From Phycicoccus sonneratiae (lineage in GTDB: Bacteria > Actinomycetota > Actinomycetes > Actinomycetales > Dermatophilaceae): a DNA stretch of 64,000 nucleotides. Positions 41,405 through 49,965 of the stretch are shown here, one piece after another. The stretch covers positions 309,521-373,520 of the forward strand of contig NZ_JAFDVD010000007.1 in the NCBI RefSeq assembly GCF_016887965.1, in the 5' to 3' direction. The notes beneath the pieces are model-generated. The model had not been told where the DNA came from and did no database searches. It saw only the letters and a program-made list of their open reading frames with translations. Each line of letters begins with the position of its first letter. The first letter of the stretch is position 1. The translations under genes were made by a program, and so were the position numbers.

Positions 41405-44400
41405 TCAGACGTTGCGGCGGTACTGCCCGCCCACCTCGAAGAACGCCTCGGTGACCTGCTGGAGCGAGCACACCCGCGCCGCGTCGACGAGCACGGCGAA
41501 CACGTTCTCGCCGGTGGTCGCCGCCTCCTTGAGCCGCGCGAGCGCCGCCTCCGCCTCGGTGCGGTGCTCCTCGCGGAAGCCCTCGACGCGGGCCAGCTGG
41601 CCCTCCTTCTCGGACTCCGTCGCGCGCGCCAGCTCGACCTCCTTCGGCGAGACCTCGGCGTCCGGCCGGACGAAGGTGTTGACGCCGACGATGGGCAGCG
41701 AGCCGTCGTGCTTGCGGTGCTCGTAGAGCATCGACTCGTCCTGGATGCGGCCGCGCTGGTAGCCGGTCTCCATCGCGCCGAGGACTCCCCCGCGCTCGGA
41801 GATCCGGTCGAACTCGGCGAGCACCGCGGCCTCGACGAGGTCGGTCAGCTCGTCGACGACGAACGAGCCCTGTAGCGGGTTCTCGTTCATCGCCAGGCCC
41901 CACTCGCGGTTGATGATGAGCTGGATGGCCAGCGCGCGGCGCACCGACTCGGCGCTCGGGGTCGTGACCGCCTCGTCGTAGGCGTTGGTGTGCAGGCTGT
42001 TCGCGTTGTCGTAGATCGCGGTGAGCGCCTGCAGCGTCGTGCGGATGTCGTTGAAGTCCATCTCCTGCGCGTGCAGGCTCCGGCCGCTCGTCTGCACGTG
42101 GTACTTCAGCTTCTGGCTGCGCTCGTTGGCGCCGTACTTCTCGCGCATCGCGACCGCCCAGATCCGCCGGGCGACGCGGCCGATGACGGTGTACTCGGGG
42201 TCCATGCCGTTGCTGAAGAAGAAGGACAGGTTCGGCGCGAAGTCGTCGATGTCCATGCCGCGCGCGAGGTAGGCCTCGACGTAGGTGAAGCCGTTCGCGA
42301 GGGTGAACGCGAGCTGGCTGATGGGGTTCGCCCCGGCCTCGGCGATGTGGTACCCGCTGATCGAGACCGAGTAGAAGTTGCGGACCTTCTTCTCGATGAA
42401 CCACTCCTGGATGTCGGCCATCATCCGCAGCGAGAACTCGGTGGAGAACAGGCAGGTGTTCTGCCCCTGGTCCTCCTTGAGGATGTCGGCCTGCACGGTG
42501 CCGCGCACCGTGGCCAGCGCCCGGGCCCGGGCGGCCTCGCGCTCGGCGTCGTCGGGCTCACGACCGTTCTCGGCCGCCCACTTCTCGACCTCGCGGTCCA
42601 TCGCGGTGTTGAGGAAGAACGCGAGGATGGTGGGCGCCGGGCCGTTGATCGTCATCGAGACGCTCGTCGTCGGCGACGTGAGGTCGAAGCCGTCGTAGAG
42701 CGTCTTCATGTCCTCGAGCGTCGCGACGGAGACCCCGGAGGTGCCGACCTTGCCGAAGATGTCGGGGCGGCGGTCGGGGTCGCGGCCGTAGAGGGTGACC
42801 GAGTCGAAGGCCGTCGAGAGGCGGGTGGCCGGCTGGCCCTCGGAGAGCAGCTTGAAGCGGCGGTTGGTGCGGAACGGGTCGCCCTCGCCGGCGAACATCC
42901 GGGCGGGGTCCTCGCCGTCACGCTTGAACGGGAACACCCCTGCGGCGAAGGGGAACACCCCGGGAAGGTTCTCGCGGCGGAGGAACGACAGCAGGTCGCC
43001 GTCGTCGTGGTACCGCGGGAGGGACACACGACGGATCTCGTTGCCGGAGAGCGACTCCCGGACGAGCTTGGTGTGGATCTCCTTGTCGCGCACCGTGACC
43101 ACCTGCTCGTCACCGGAGTACGCCTCGACGACCGACGGCCACTGCTCGAGCTGTTTGCGCAGCGCCGCGGGCAGGTCCTCGCGGGCCTCCTCCAGGAGGG
43201 CGTCGAGGTCGGCGGTGTTCCTGCCCGCCGATGCGAGCGCCTCGCGCGCGTCGCCGAGGCGCTGCACGCGGCGGGCGGCATCGGCCCAGCGCTCGGTCTC
43301 GGCGTGGTAGCCACGCACCGTCTCGGCGATCTCGGCGAGGTAGCGCACGCGCTGCGGCGGGACGACCTGGCGCAGCATCGTCGAGTGCCGGACGTCGACG
43401 ACCGGCAGCGTGCCCTCGGCCACCGGGAGGCCGGCACCGGCCAGCTGCGAGCGGAGCTCCTGGTAGAGCGCCGTGACGCCGTCGTCGTTGAAGGTCGCGG
43501 CCGAGGTGCCGAAGACCGGCATGTCCTCGGGACGCTTGCCGAACGCCTCGCGGTTGCGGACCATCTGGCGGCCGACGTCGCGCAGGGCGTCCATCGCGCC
43601 GCGGCGCTCGAACTTGTTGACGGCGACGACGTCGGCGAGGTCGAGCATGTCGATCTTCTCGAGCTGGCTGGCGGCGCCGAACTCGGGCGTCATCACGTAG
43701 AGGTTGACGTCGGCGTAGGAGGTGATGGCGGCGTCGCCCTGCCCGATGCCCGGCGTCTCGACGACGACGAGGTCGTACCCGGCCGCCTTGAGGATGGTGA
43801 CGACGTCGCCGAGCGCCTCGGGCACCTCGCGCCCGCCGCGGGTCGCGAGGGAGCGGAAGTAGACCCGGTCGCCGTCGAGGCTGTTCATCCGGATCCGGTC
43901 GCCGAGCAGCGCCCCGCCCCCGCGGCGACGGGTCGGGTCGACGGCGACGCAGGCGACGCGCAGCTTGTCCTGCTGGTCGACGCGCAGCCGGCGGACGAGC
44001 TCGTCGGTGAGGCTGGACTTGCCGGAGCCGCCGGTGCCGGTGATGCCGAGCACCGGGACGGTGCGGGCGGCCGCGGCGCGCTCGAGCTCGGCGCGCATCG
44101 CGTCGGAGAGGTGGCCGGTCTCGGCGGCCGTGACGGCCCGGGCGACGGCCGAGCGGTCGCCGGAGAGCACGGCCTCGACGGTGGTCGGCGCGACCTCCCA
44201 GAGGTCGGTGTCGCAGGCGGCGACGACCTGGTTGACCATCCCGGGCAGGCCGAGGCGCTGGCCGTCCTCGGGGCTGAAGATCGTCACGCCGGCCCCGCGC
44301 AGCCGCTCGATCTCGGCCGGGACGATGACGCCGCCGCCCCCGCCGACGACCTGCACGTGCGGTGCGCCGGCCTCGCGGAGCAGCTCGACGAGGTACTCGA

Positions 44401-44647
44401 AGTACTCGACGTGCCCGCCCTGGTAGGAGCTGACCGCCACGCCCTGGGCGTCCTCGTCGATGACGGCGTCGACGACCTCGCGGACGCTGCGGTTGTGGCC
44501 GAGGTGCACGACCTCCGCGCCCTGGCTCTGCATGATCCGCCGCATGATGTTGATCGAGGCGTCGTGGCCGTCGAACAGCGCGGAGGCCGTGACGATGCGG
44601 ACGGGGTGCTCGGGGACGTGGAGCCCCTCGCTCGGCTGCGGTGCCAT
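41405..44647 (-). CDS. icmF: Fused isobutyryl-CoA mutase (IcmF)
   Basis: A 1080-residue adenosylcobalamin enzyme that interconverts isobutyryl-CoA and n-butyryl-CoA, sometimes pivalyl/isovaleryl-CoA. B12 domain first (about 1-150; FDGHDASINIMRRIM with the lower-axial His and VVGGGGGVI), then the G-protein chaperone (about 190-440; Walker A GITGTGGSGKS, base motif NKFERR), then the mutase barrel (about 540-1080; FFLNTAMDREVEKWAA, FSVSISGYHI-like NFYSVSISGYH). Length and domain order match IcmF, not methylmalonyl-CoA mutase. ATG at 44647 selected where family sequence starts. A palindrome lies at its putative promoter. Confidence 0.95.
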   Translation of the reverse strand: MAPQPSEGLHVPEHPVRIVTASALFDGHDASINIMRRIMQSQGAEVVHLGHNRSVREVVDAVIDEDAQGVAVSSYQGGHVEYFEYLVELLREAGAPHVQVVGGGGGVIVPAEIERLRGAGVTIFSPEDGQRLGLPGMVNQVVAACDTDLWEVAPTTVEAVLSGDRSAVARAVTAAETGHLSDAMRAELERAAAARTVPVLGITGTGGSGKSSLTDELVRRLRVDQQDKLRVACVAVDPTRRRGGGALLGDRIRMNSLDGDRVYFRSLATRGGREVPEALGDVVTILKAAGYDLVVVETPGIGQGDAAITSYADVNLYVMTPEFGAASQLEKIDMLDLADVVAVNKFERRGAMDALRDVGRQMVRNREAFGKRPEDMPVFGTSAATFNDDGVTALYQELRSQLAGAGLPVAEGTLPVVDVRHSTMLRQVVPPQRVRYLAEIAETVRGYHAETERWADAARRVQRLGDAREALASAGRNTADLDALLEEAREDLPAALRKQLEQWPSVVEAYSGDEQVVTVRDKEIHTKLVRESLSGNEIRRVSLPRYHDDGDLLSFLRRENLPGVFPFAAGVFPFKRDGEDPARMFAGEGDPFRTNRRFKLLSEGQPATRLSTAFDSVTLYGRDPDRRPDIFGKVGTSGVSVATLEDMKTLYDGFDLTSPTTSVSMTINGPAPTILAFFLNTAMDREVEKWAAENGREPDDAEREAARARALATVRGTVQADILKEDQGQNTCLFSTEFSLRMMADIQEWFIEKKVRNFYSVSISGYHIAEAGANPISQLAFTLANGFTYVEAYLARGMDIDDFAPNLSFFFSNGMDPEYTVIGRVARRIWAVAMREKYGANERSQKLKYHVQTSGRSLHAQEMDFNDIRTTLQALTAIYDNANSLHTNAYDEAVTTPSAESVRRALAIQLIINREWGLAMNENPLQGSFVVDELTDLVEAAVLAEFDRISERGGVLGAMETGYQRGRIQDESMLYEHRKHDGSLPIVGVNTFVRPDAEVSPKEVELARATESEKEGQLARVEGFREEHRTEAEAALARLKEAATTGENVFAVLVDAARVCSLQQVTEAFFEVGGQYRRNV

Positions 44648-44681
44648 GGGGTGGTCCTTCGGTCGGGGTCTCCCGAGATAG

Positions 44682-44693
44682 TAGGACGTCCTA
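44682..44693. promoter_or_regulatory. Palindrome upstream of icmF
   Basis: A perfect 12-base palindrome TAGGACGTCCTA, inside the near-dyad AGTAGGACGTCCTAGTA, lies 35 bases upstream of the icmF ATG and 16 bases past the end of aroQ's stop-proximal region. A -10-like TACTAT on the minus strand overlaps its edge, suggesting an operator for a dimeric repressor such as a TetR or GntR protein. No such regulator is encoded nearby. Confidence 0.45.
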
Positions 44694-44708
44694 GTACCTA
44701 CCGGGAAG

Positions 44709-45146
44709 TCACCGGCGGGCGGCGAGCCAGGCGATCGCCTCGGCGTACCCCGCGACGCCGCGCCCGATGACGTGGTGGTCGCAGACATCGGCGAGGTACG
44801 AGACGTGCCGGAACTCCTCGCGGGCGTGGATGTCGCTGATGTGCACCTCGACGCGCGGCACCCGGCAGGCCGAGAGCGCGTCCCGCAGGGCGACGGAGGT
44901 GTGCGTGTAGCCCGCCGCGTTGAGGACGATGCCCGCCGTGCCGGCCCGGCCCTCCTGCACCCAGTCGACGAGCGTGCCCTCGTGGTTGCTCTGCCGGAAG
45001 TCGACGGTCAGCCCGTGCCGTGCGGCCTCCTCGGCGCAGAGCCGCTCGACGTCGGCGAGGGTGTCGTGCCCGTAGACCTCCGGCTCGCGCTCCCCGAGGA
45101 GGTTGAGGTTCGGGCCGTTGAGCACGAGCACGGTGCGGTCGTCCAT
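44709..45146 (-). CDS. aroQ: 3-dehydroquinate dehydratase, type II
   Basis: A 145-residue type II dehydroquinase of the shikimate pathway. The catalytic tyrosine is in [12 protein letters not shown], substrate residues in [26 protein letters not shown] and [17 protein letters not shown], and the catalytic His in [16 protein letters not shown]. The flexible-loop Arg (GERE) is present. Start at ATG 45146 rather than the ATG four codons upstream, as it aligns with [11 protein letters not shown]. Downstream of the kinase fusion gene by 34 bases and possibly cotranscribed. Confidence 0.96.
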   Translation of the reverse strand: MDDRTVLVLNGPNLNLLGEREPEVYGHDTLADVERLCAEEAARHGLTVDFRQSNHEGTLVDWVQEGRAGTAGIVLNAAGYTHTSVALRDALSACRVPRVEVHISDIHAREEFRHVSYLADVCDHHVIGRGVAGYAEAIAWLAARR

Positions 45147-45180
45147 GACGGCGAGCATGCCACCCGCCGGGGCCGCTGCG

Positions 45181-47817
45181 TCAGCGCTGGTAGGTGTCGG
45201 TGAGGTACGCGCCGCAGTCCGCCGGCCGGGCGCCGAGGCCGGCGAGGGCGTCCTCGGCCCGGGCCCGGCCGAGGTTCCACCCGAGCACGTCGTCGGTGGC
45301 CCGGCGGTCGAACACCTCGAGGTCGGCCGGCGACGAGACGACGCAGGCCGCCATCTCCCGCGGCAGCCGCTCGGCGATGACCGGCGCCGCGTCGGCCGAC
45401 AGGCTGGACAGGTAGAGGGTGTCGACCTTCCCCGTCGCCTCGTAGCGGTCGATGTTCTGCCCGGCGACCCACGCGTCGGGGTTCATCGCCGCGAAGCCGA
45501 GGGTGAACGCGGCCCCCGACACGAGCACGGCCCGGGGCACCCAACGCCACGACAGCCCCATGACCGCACCGAGGAGCATGAGGACGACGAGTCCGAGCCA
45601 GAGCTCGAAGCCGTCGACGAAGACCCGGAGCACGGTGTACCCGAAGGCGTCCTGGTACAGCGACATCCGGTAGAGGGCCGAGGCGACGACGGCGAGGGTG
45701 AAGACCCCGAGCGCGCCGAGCAGCACCCGGACGACGAGCCGGTCGCGGGCGCTCTCGCGGGAGGCGACCCGCAGGGTGAGGGCCATGACGAGGACGGTGA
45801 AGGCGGTGGCGACGGTCAGCTGCCCGAAGCCCTGGTGCACGTACTCGGCGTGCGTCAGCCCGGTCGTGCGCCGCAGGTAGGCGTCGCCTCCCCACATCAC
45901 CGTGGCCTGGGCGAGGAGGAAGCCGCCGAAGAGCAGGACGACGACGCCCACGGGCACCGCCCACTCCCACACCGGACGGGTGCGCCGGCTCGGGGGGACG
46001 GCGACGAGGTCGGCCGCCGGCGGGTTGAGCGCGAGGTAGGCCCCGGTGAGCGCGACCCCCGTGACGAGCACGAAGAGGAAACCCCGCAGGACGATGGTGT
46101 CCCAGCCGAGGTCCGGCACGAGCGCCGAGGCCCACGACCCGAAGACCGCGTCGCCCGTCGCGAAGAGACCGCCGAACACGACGAGCACGAGCAGCGAGAA
46201 TGCGACCGTGCGCAGCACCGGCCAGAGCACCGACACCCGGCTCGTGGCCGTGATCGTGCGGCCGAGGAGGGGCAGGCCGCGCAGCGCCGAGAGCGGCCAG
46301 GCCGCCCAGCTGGAGACGATCGCGAGCAGGCCGTGGGCGCGGGTGAGGGCTGCCGCCGCGACGGCCACGCCGGCGAGGACCGAGAGGGTCACGACGCCGC
46401 CGGCGTCCCGGACGGTCGCCACGCTGGCGAGGAGGAGGGCGACGACGGCGCCGCCGACGGTCCACGGGTCGCGCCGGTGCCGGGCGACCGCCCACATGAG
46501 GACGCCGGTCGCGACCATGACGAGCGAGGTCGCGAGCCCGATCCCCCGGTAGGGCCAGGTGAGCGAGGCCAGCAGGCCGATGCCGGCGGCGGCCCCGACG
46601 ACACCGATGCGCGGGCGGCGGTCGGGCTCGGGCCAGATGCGGGCCAGCGAGGTCTCGATCGGACCCGACCCCCCGCCGTAGGGCCCGACCGGCGTGGTGG
46701 CGGGCGGAGCGGGCACGGGGGTCGCGGTGCTCATCGGGGTCTCCTCGGTCGGGGTCGTGGGACGGGGTGCGGGACGGCGTGCGGCCGTGGGCAGCTCGCG
46801 GAGGTGGACGGGGCGCTCGGTGCTCGGGGCGACGGGGAGGGTGACCCGGAAGCAGGCGCCGCCGCCGCTCGGGACCACCTCGACCCGGCCGCCGTGCAGC
46901 TCGCAGACCCAGCGGACGATGGCCAGCCCCAGCCCGGTGCCACCCGCGGAGTCCGACCCCGTGCCGAAGCGCTCGAAGACGCGCTCGGCGTCCTCGGCGG
47001 CGATGCCCGGACCGTCGTCGGAGACCTCGAGCACCCAGCGGTCCTCGCCCTCGCGGCGGGCCTCGAGCCGGACCTCTCCGTAGGGCGGGCTGTGCCGCAC
47101 GGCGTTGTCGGTGAGGTTGGCGACCAGCTGGGCAAGCCGTGCGGGGTCGGCGGCGACGGTGAGGTCGGCCGGCTCGACCCGGTGCAGCAGCCGCACCGGC
47201 CGCCCGGAGACCCCGGCCTCCTCGACCGACGCGGCGAGCAGGCCGGCGACCCGCACGGGGGCGAGGGCGAGCGGCGCGACGCCGGCGTCGATGCGGGAGA
47301 GGTCGAGCAGGTCGCCGACGAGCGTGCTCAGCCGCTCGGACTGGGCGAGGGCGGCGCGCAGGGTGTCGGGGTCGGGGTCGGTCACGCCGTCGGCGAGGTT
47401 CTCCAGGAGGGCGCGCTGAGCGGTGAGCGGGGTCCGCAGCTCGTGCGAGACGGTCGCGATGAGGCGGCGTCGCTCGAGGTCGGCGCCGGCCAGCTCGGCG
47501 GCCATCGCGTTGAAGCTGCGCGCCAGCTGGCCGACCTCGTCGGACGAGGTGGCGGTGACGCGCTGGCCGTAGTCGCCGACGGCCATCCGCCGGGCCGCGT
47601 CGGTCATCGCCCGCAGCGGCGAGGTCATCCCCCGGGCGAGCCACTGGGTCACCCCAACGGCGGCACCCGCGGTGACCGGCAGGCTCGCCCACCAGGGGAC
47701 GCCGGCCCCGTCGCCGATCGCGGCGACGAGCACGGTGGCGACGACGCTCGCGCCGACGAGCACGCCGAGCTTGAGCTTGATGGAGGTGACGCCGTCGAGC
47801 GGGCGGTCGGGGTTCAC
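45181..47817 (-). CDS. Sensor histidine kinase fused to a DUF4173/DUF4153-like membrane protein
   Basis: One 878-residue frame. Residues 1-360: two N-terminal membrane helices with only a short loop, HAMP ([19 protein letters not shown]), HisKA with the phosphorylated His in [13 protein letters not shown] (~124), and HATPase_c with [15 protein letters not shown] and [10 protein letters not shown]. Residues 362-878: at least ten hydrophobic helices with [20 protein letters not shown], a DUF4173-like motif, and a C-terminal extracytoplasmic part with [19 protein letters not shown] start overlaps the response regulator stop (GTGA). A strong internal Shine-Dalgarno and ATG at 46734 could also make the DUF4173 part separately. 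Confidence 0.88.
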   Translation of the reverse strand: MNPDRPLDGVTSIKLKLGVLVGASVVATVLVAAIGDGAGVPWWASLPVTAGAAVGVTQWLARGMTSPLRAMTDAARRMAVGDYGQRVTATSSDEVGQLARSFNAMAAELAGADLERRRLIATVSHELRTPLTAQRALLENLADGVTDPDPDTLRAALAQSERLSTLVGDLLDLSRIDAGVAPLALAPVRVAGLLAASVEEAGVSGRPVRLLHRVEPADLTVAADPARLAQLVANLTDNAVRHSPPYGEVRLEARREGEDRWVLEVSDDGPGIAAEDAERVFERFGTGSDSAGGTGLGLAIVRWVCELHGGRVEVVPSGGGACFRVTLPVAPSTERPVHLRELPTAARRPAPRPTTPTEETPMSTATPVPAPPATTPVGPYGGGSGPIETSLARIWPEPDRRPRIGVVGAAAGIGLLASLTWPYRGIGLATSLVMVATGVLMWAVARHRRDPWTVGGAVVALLLASVATVRDAGGVVTLSVLAGVAVAAAALTRAHGLLAIVSSWAAWPLSALRGLPLLGRTITATSRVSVLWPVLRTVAFSLLVLVVFGGLFATGDAVFGSWASALVPDLGWDTIVLRGFLFVLVTGVALTGAYLALNPPAADLVAVPPSRRTRPVWEWAVPVGVVVLLFGGFLLAQATVMWGGDAYLRRTTGLTHAEYVHQGFGQLTVATAFTVLVMALTLRVASRESARDRLVVRVLLGALGVFTLAVVASALYRMSLYQDAFGYTVLRVFVDGFELWLGLVVLMLLGAVMGLSWRWVPRAVLVSGAAFTLGFAAMNPDAWVAGQNIDRYEATGKVDTLYLSSLSADAAPVIAERLPREMAACVVSSPADLEVFDRRATDDVLGWNLGRARAEDALAGLGARPADCGAYLTDTYQR
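46732..46746 (-). promoter_or_regulatory. Internal ribosome binding site and start in the kinase fusion gene
   Basis: On the minus strand GAGGAG (46746-46741), a six-base spacer and ATGAGC (start 46734) lie exactly between the kinase ATPase domain and the DUF4173 region, in the same frame. This is a better initiation context than the annotated GTG start of the fusion, so a 517-residue membrane protein may be translated independently. Confidence 0.6.
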
Positions 47818-48527
47818 CGGCCGACCTCGAGCGCGTAGCCGACGCCGTGGACGGTGCGCACCCGGTCGGCGCCGATCTTGGCGCGCAGGGCCTTGACGTG
47901 GCTGTCGAGGGTGCGGGTTCCGGCGGCGTCGCCCCAGCCCCAGACCTCGCGCATGAGGTCCTCGCGCGAGCGGACCGTGCCCGGGGCGGCCGCGAGCGCG
48001 CAGAGGAGGTCGAACTCGAGCGGGGTGAGGTGGACGTCGCCGCCGTCGATGCTCACGCGGCGGGCGGCCGGGTCGACGACGAGGCCGGCGAGGTCGAGCC
48101 GGGTGCTCGTGCGGGCGAGCTCCTGCGCCCGCTCGACCCGGCGGAGGAGGGCGCGCAGCCGGGCGACGACCTCGCGCATCGAGAACGGCTTGGTCACGTA
48201 GTCGTCCGCGCCGACGCCGAGGCCGACGAGGACGTCGGTCTCCTCGTCGCGCGCGGTGAGCATGAGGACGGGGACGGGACGCACGGCCTGGATACGCCGG
48301 CAGACCTCGAGGCCGTCGAAGCCGGGGAGCATGACGTCGAGGAGGACGGCGTCGGGGTCGTGCTCCTCGAAGGCGGCGACGGCGGCGGGGCCGTCGAAGG
48401 CCTGGTGCACGGTGAAGCCCTCGGCCCGGAGCCGGTCGGTGACGGCGCGGTTGATCGTCGGCTCGTCCTCGACGACGAGCACGGTGTGCGTCGCGGTGTG
48501 CGGCGCGGCGGCCGTCCCCTCGGTCAT
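47814..48527 (-). CDS. OmpR-family response regulator
   Basis: A 237-residue two-component regulator. Receiver domain: acidic pocket VVEDEP, phospho-acceptor Asp in AVLLDVMLPGFDGLEV, Thr in MLTARDEE and Lys in YVTKPFSMREVV. A winged-helix OmpR/PhoB DNA-binding domain follows (LTPLEFDLLCALAAAPG, TRTLDSHVKALRAKIG, VRTVHGVGYAL). It overlaps the histidine kinase fusion by four bases, so that kinase is its expected partner; the regulon is unknown. Confidence 0.96.
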   Translation of the reverse strand: MTEGTAAAPHTATHTVLVVEDEPTINRAVTDRLRAEGFTVHQAFDGPAAVAAFEEHDPDAVLLDVMLPGFDGLEVCRRIQAVRPVPVLMLTARDEETDVLVGLGVGADDYVTKPFSMREVVARLRALLRRVERAQELARTSTRLDLAGLVVDPAARRVSIDGGDVHLTPLEFDLLCALAAAPGTVRSREDLMREVWGWGDAAGTRTLDSHVKALRAKIGADRVRTVHGVGYALEVGR

Positions 48528-48640
48528 GCTGCGAGCGTAGGACCGCCCGGCTGGAGCCCGCGGGGGCTCCGTGTGGAGATCGTGTGAAGGTCGGTGGAGG
48601 GTGGGCCCTCTTCGGCCCTCAGCGAGCCGGGGCCGGCCGG

Positions 48641-49594
48641 TCAGGCCGTCAGACGGTGCTGGGCCCGGAACGCGGTGGGCGAGATCCCCGTGCACTTGGC
48701 GAAGTGGTGGCGCAGCAGCGCCGCGGACCCGAACCCGGCGTCCCGCGCGACCTCCTCGACGGACAGGTCGCTCGCTTCGAGCAGGTGGCGCGCCCGCAGC
48801 ACCCGCTGGTCGGTGACCCACTGGTGCGGCGTCGTGCCGGTCTCGGCGACGAACCGTCGGGCGAAGGTGCGCGGCGACATCGTCGCGCGCCGGGCGAGGT
48901 CGTCGACGGTGAAGGTCTGCTCGAGGTGCTCGACCATCCACTGGAGCACCGGGCCGAGGCTCTCGGCCTCGCACGTGGGCACCGGGCGCTCGACGTACTG
49001 GCGCTGGCCGCCGTCCCGGTGCGGCGGGACGACCATGCGGCGCGAGATGGTCGCGGCCACGGAGGCACCGAGCTCGGTGCGGACGAGGTGCAGGGCGGCG
49101 TCGATGCCGGCCGCGGTGCCCGCGCTCGAGATGACGTTGCCGTCGCGGACGTAGAGGACGTCGGGATCGACGCGCGCCGCGGGGTACATCGCCGCGAGCT
49201 CCTCGGCGTGCCGCCAGTGCGTCGTGCACGAGCGCCCGTCGAGCACCCCGGCCGCACCGAGGCTGAACACCCCCGAGCAGACCGACATGATCCAGGCCCC
49301 CCGGTCGTGCGCCGCCCGGATCGTGTCGAGCACCGCGGGGCTGGAGCTCCACGCCGCCGGTGAGGCGGGCACCGCGACGAGGTCGGCGTCGGCGGCCGCG
49401 TCGAGGCGGTGGGCGGCGCTCACCGAGGTCCCGTTGCGAGCGTCAAGGGGCCGGTCCTCCTCCGAGCACACCCGGTACTCGAACGCGGGCACGCCCTCGT
49501 CGGTGCGGTCGATGCCGAACACCTCGGCGAGGACGCCGTACTCGAAGAGGGCCACCGGCTCCTGGAGGATCACGGCGACGGTGCGCAGGGCCAT
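48641..49594 (-). CDS. GlxA-family AraC-type transcriptional regulator
   Basis: A 317-residue regulator with an N-terminal DJ-1/PfpI-like domain (residues 1 to about 185) with the nucleophile-elbow-type MSVCSGVFSLGAAGVLDG, and a C-terminal AraC DNA-binding domain (TVDDLARRATMSPRTFARRF and VEEVARDAGFGSAALLRHHF). Members regulate catabolic genes in response to small metabolites. ATG at 49594 chosen; a GTG two codons upstream is possible. It diverges from the small gene at 49678, and the gap has several TGGCA half-sites that it may bind. Confidence 0.9.
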   Translation of the reverse strand: MALRTVAVILQEPVALFEYGVLAEVFGIDRTDEGVPAFEYRVCSEEDRPLDARNGTSVSAAHRLDAAADADLVAVPASPAAWSSSPAVLDTIRAAHDRGAWIMSVCSGVFSLGAAGVLDGRSCTTHWRHAEELAAMYPAARVDPDVLYVRDGNVISSAGTAAGIDAALHLVRTELGASVAATISRRMVVPPHRDGGQRQYVERPVPTCEAESLGPVLQWMVEHLEQTFTVDDLARRATMSPRTFARRFVAETGTTPHQWVTDQRVLRARHLLEASDLSVEEVARDAGFGSAALLRHHFAKCTGISPTAFRAQHRLTA

Positions 49595-49605
49595 GCCCAC
49601 GAGTA

Positions 49606-49650
49606 TGGCAGGAAATTGCCGACCAGAGACAGATCTGCCACTCGTGGCAG
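49606..49650. promoter_or_regulatory. Cluster of TGGCAG/CTGCCA half-sites
   Basis: Between the divergent GlxA-type gene and the small gene at 49678 lie TGGCAG (49606-49611), TTGCC (49616-49620) and a perfect dyad CTGCCAC-TC-GTGGCAG (49635-49650); TTGCCA recurs at 49673-49678. The arrangement suggests operator sites for the adjacent AraC-type regulator. Confidence 0.5.
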
Positions 49651-49677
49651 GATGCCGATGATCGTCAAACTGTTGCC

Positions 49678-49965
49678 ATGACCACGACAGAGATCCTCGA
49701 CACCGTCACCACCCTCGCCGTGACCGGCGCCCTCGTCGCCCCGGTCGCCTACCTCCTGGAGCGCACGCACCGCCGCGCCGCCCTCGACAACGGCGGACGC
49801 GTCGCGCACTGGCTGCGCGCCGTCGAGCACGACGCCGACGCCCGACGCACGGCCGCCGAGCTCCGCGCCCTGCCCACGCCCGGCCTCGCCCCGCGCGACC
49901 CGTCCGCCTCGCGGACCCCGCGGCCCGCCGGCCACCGACCGGTGCGGGTCAGGCCGGCGCGCTGA
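49678..49965 (+). CDS. Small protein with one transmembrane segment, unknown
   Basis: A 95-residue protein from ATG 49678. A hydrophobic segment lies at about residues 7-26 (ILDTVTTLAVTGALVAPVAY), followed by a basic, Arg-rich cytoplasmic-type tail (HRRAALDNGGRVAHWLRAVE) and an Arg/Pro-rich end. No family recognised. It is divergent from the GlxA-type regulator and its last 17 bases overlap the convergent rhodanese-fusion gene, so it may be controlled by that regulator. Confidence 0.6.
   Translation: MTTTEILDTVTTLAVTGALVAPVAYLLERTHRRAALDNGGRVAHWLRAVEHDADARRTAAELRALPTPGLAPRDPSASRTPRPAGHRPVRVRPAR

Noticed and set aside
37214..41875. A 1553-codon plus-strand open frame opposite the ABC exporter and icmF end
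   Set aside because: Shadow of real minus-strand coding sequence; low-complexity Arg/Gly/Asp translation and it runs across two unrelated genes.
45008..47838. Large open frames in other registers over the kinase fusion and aroQ
   Set aside because: Arg/Pro/Ala-rich shadow translations overlapping recognised domains in the correct frame.
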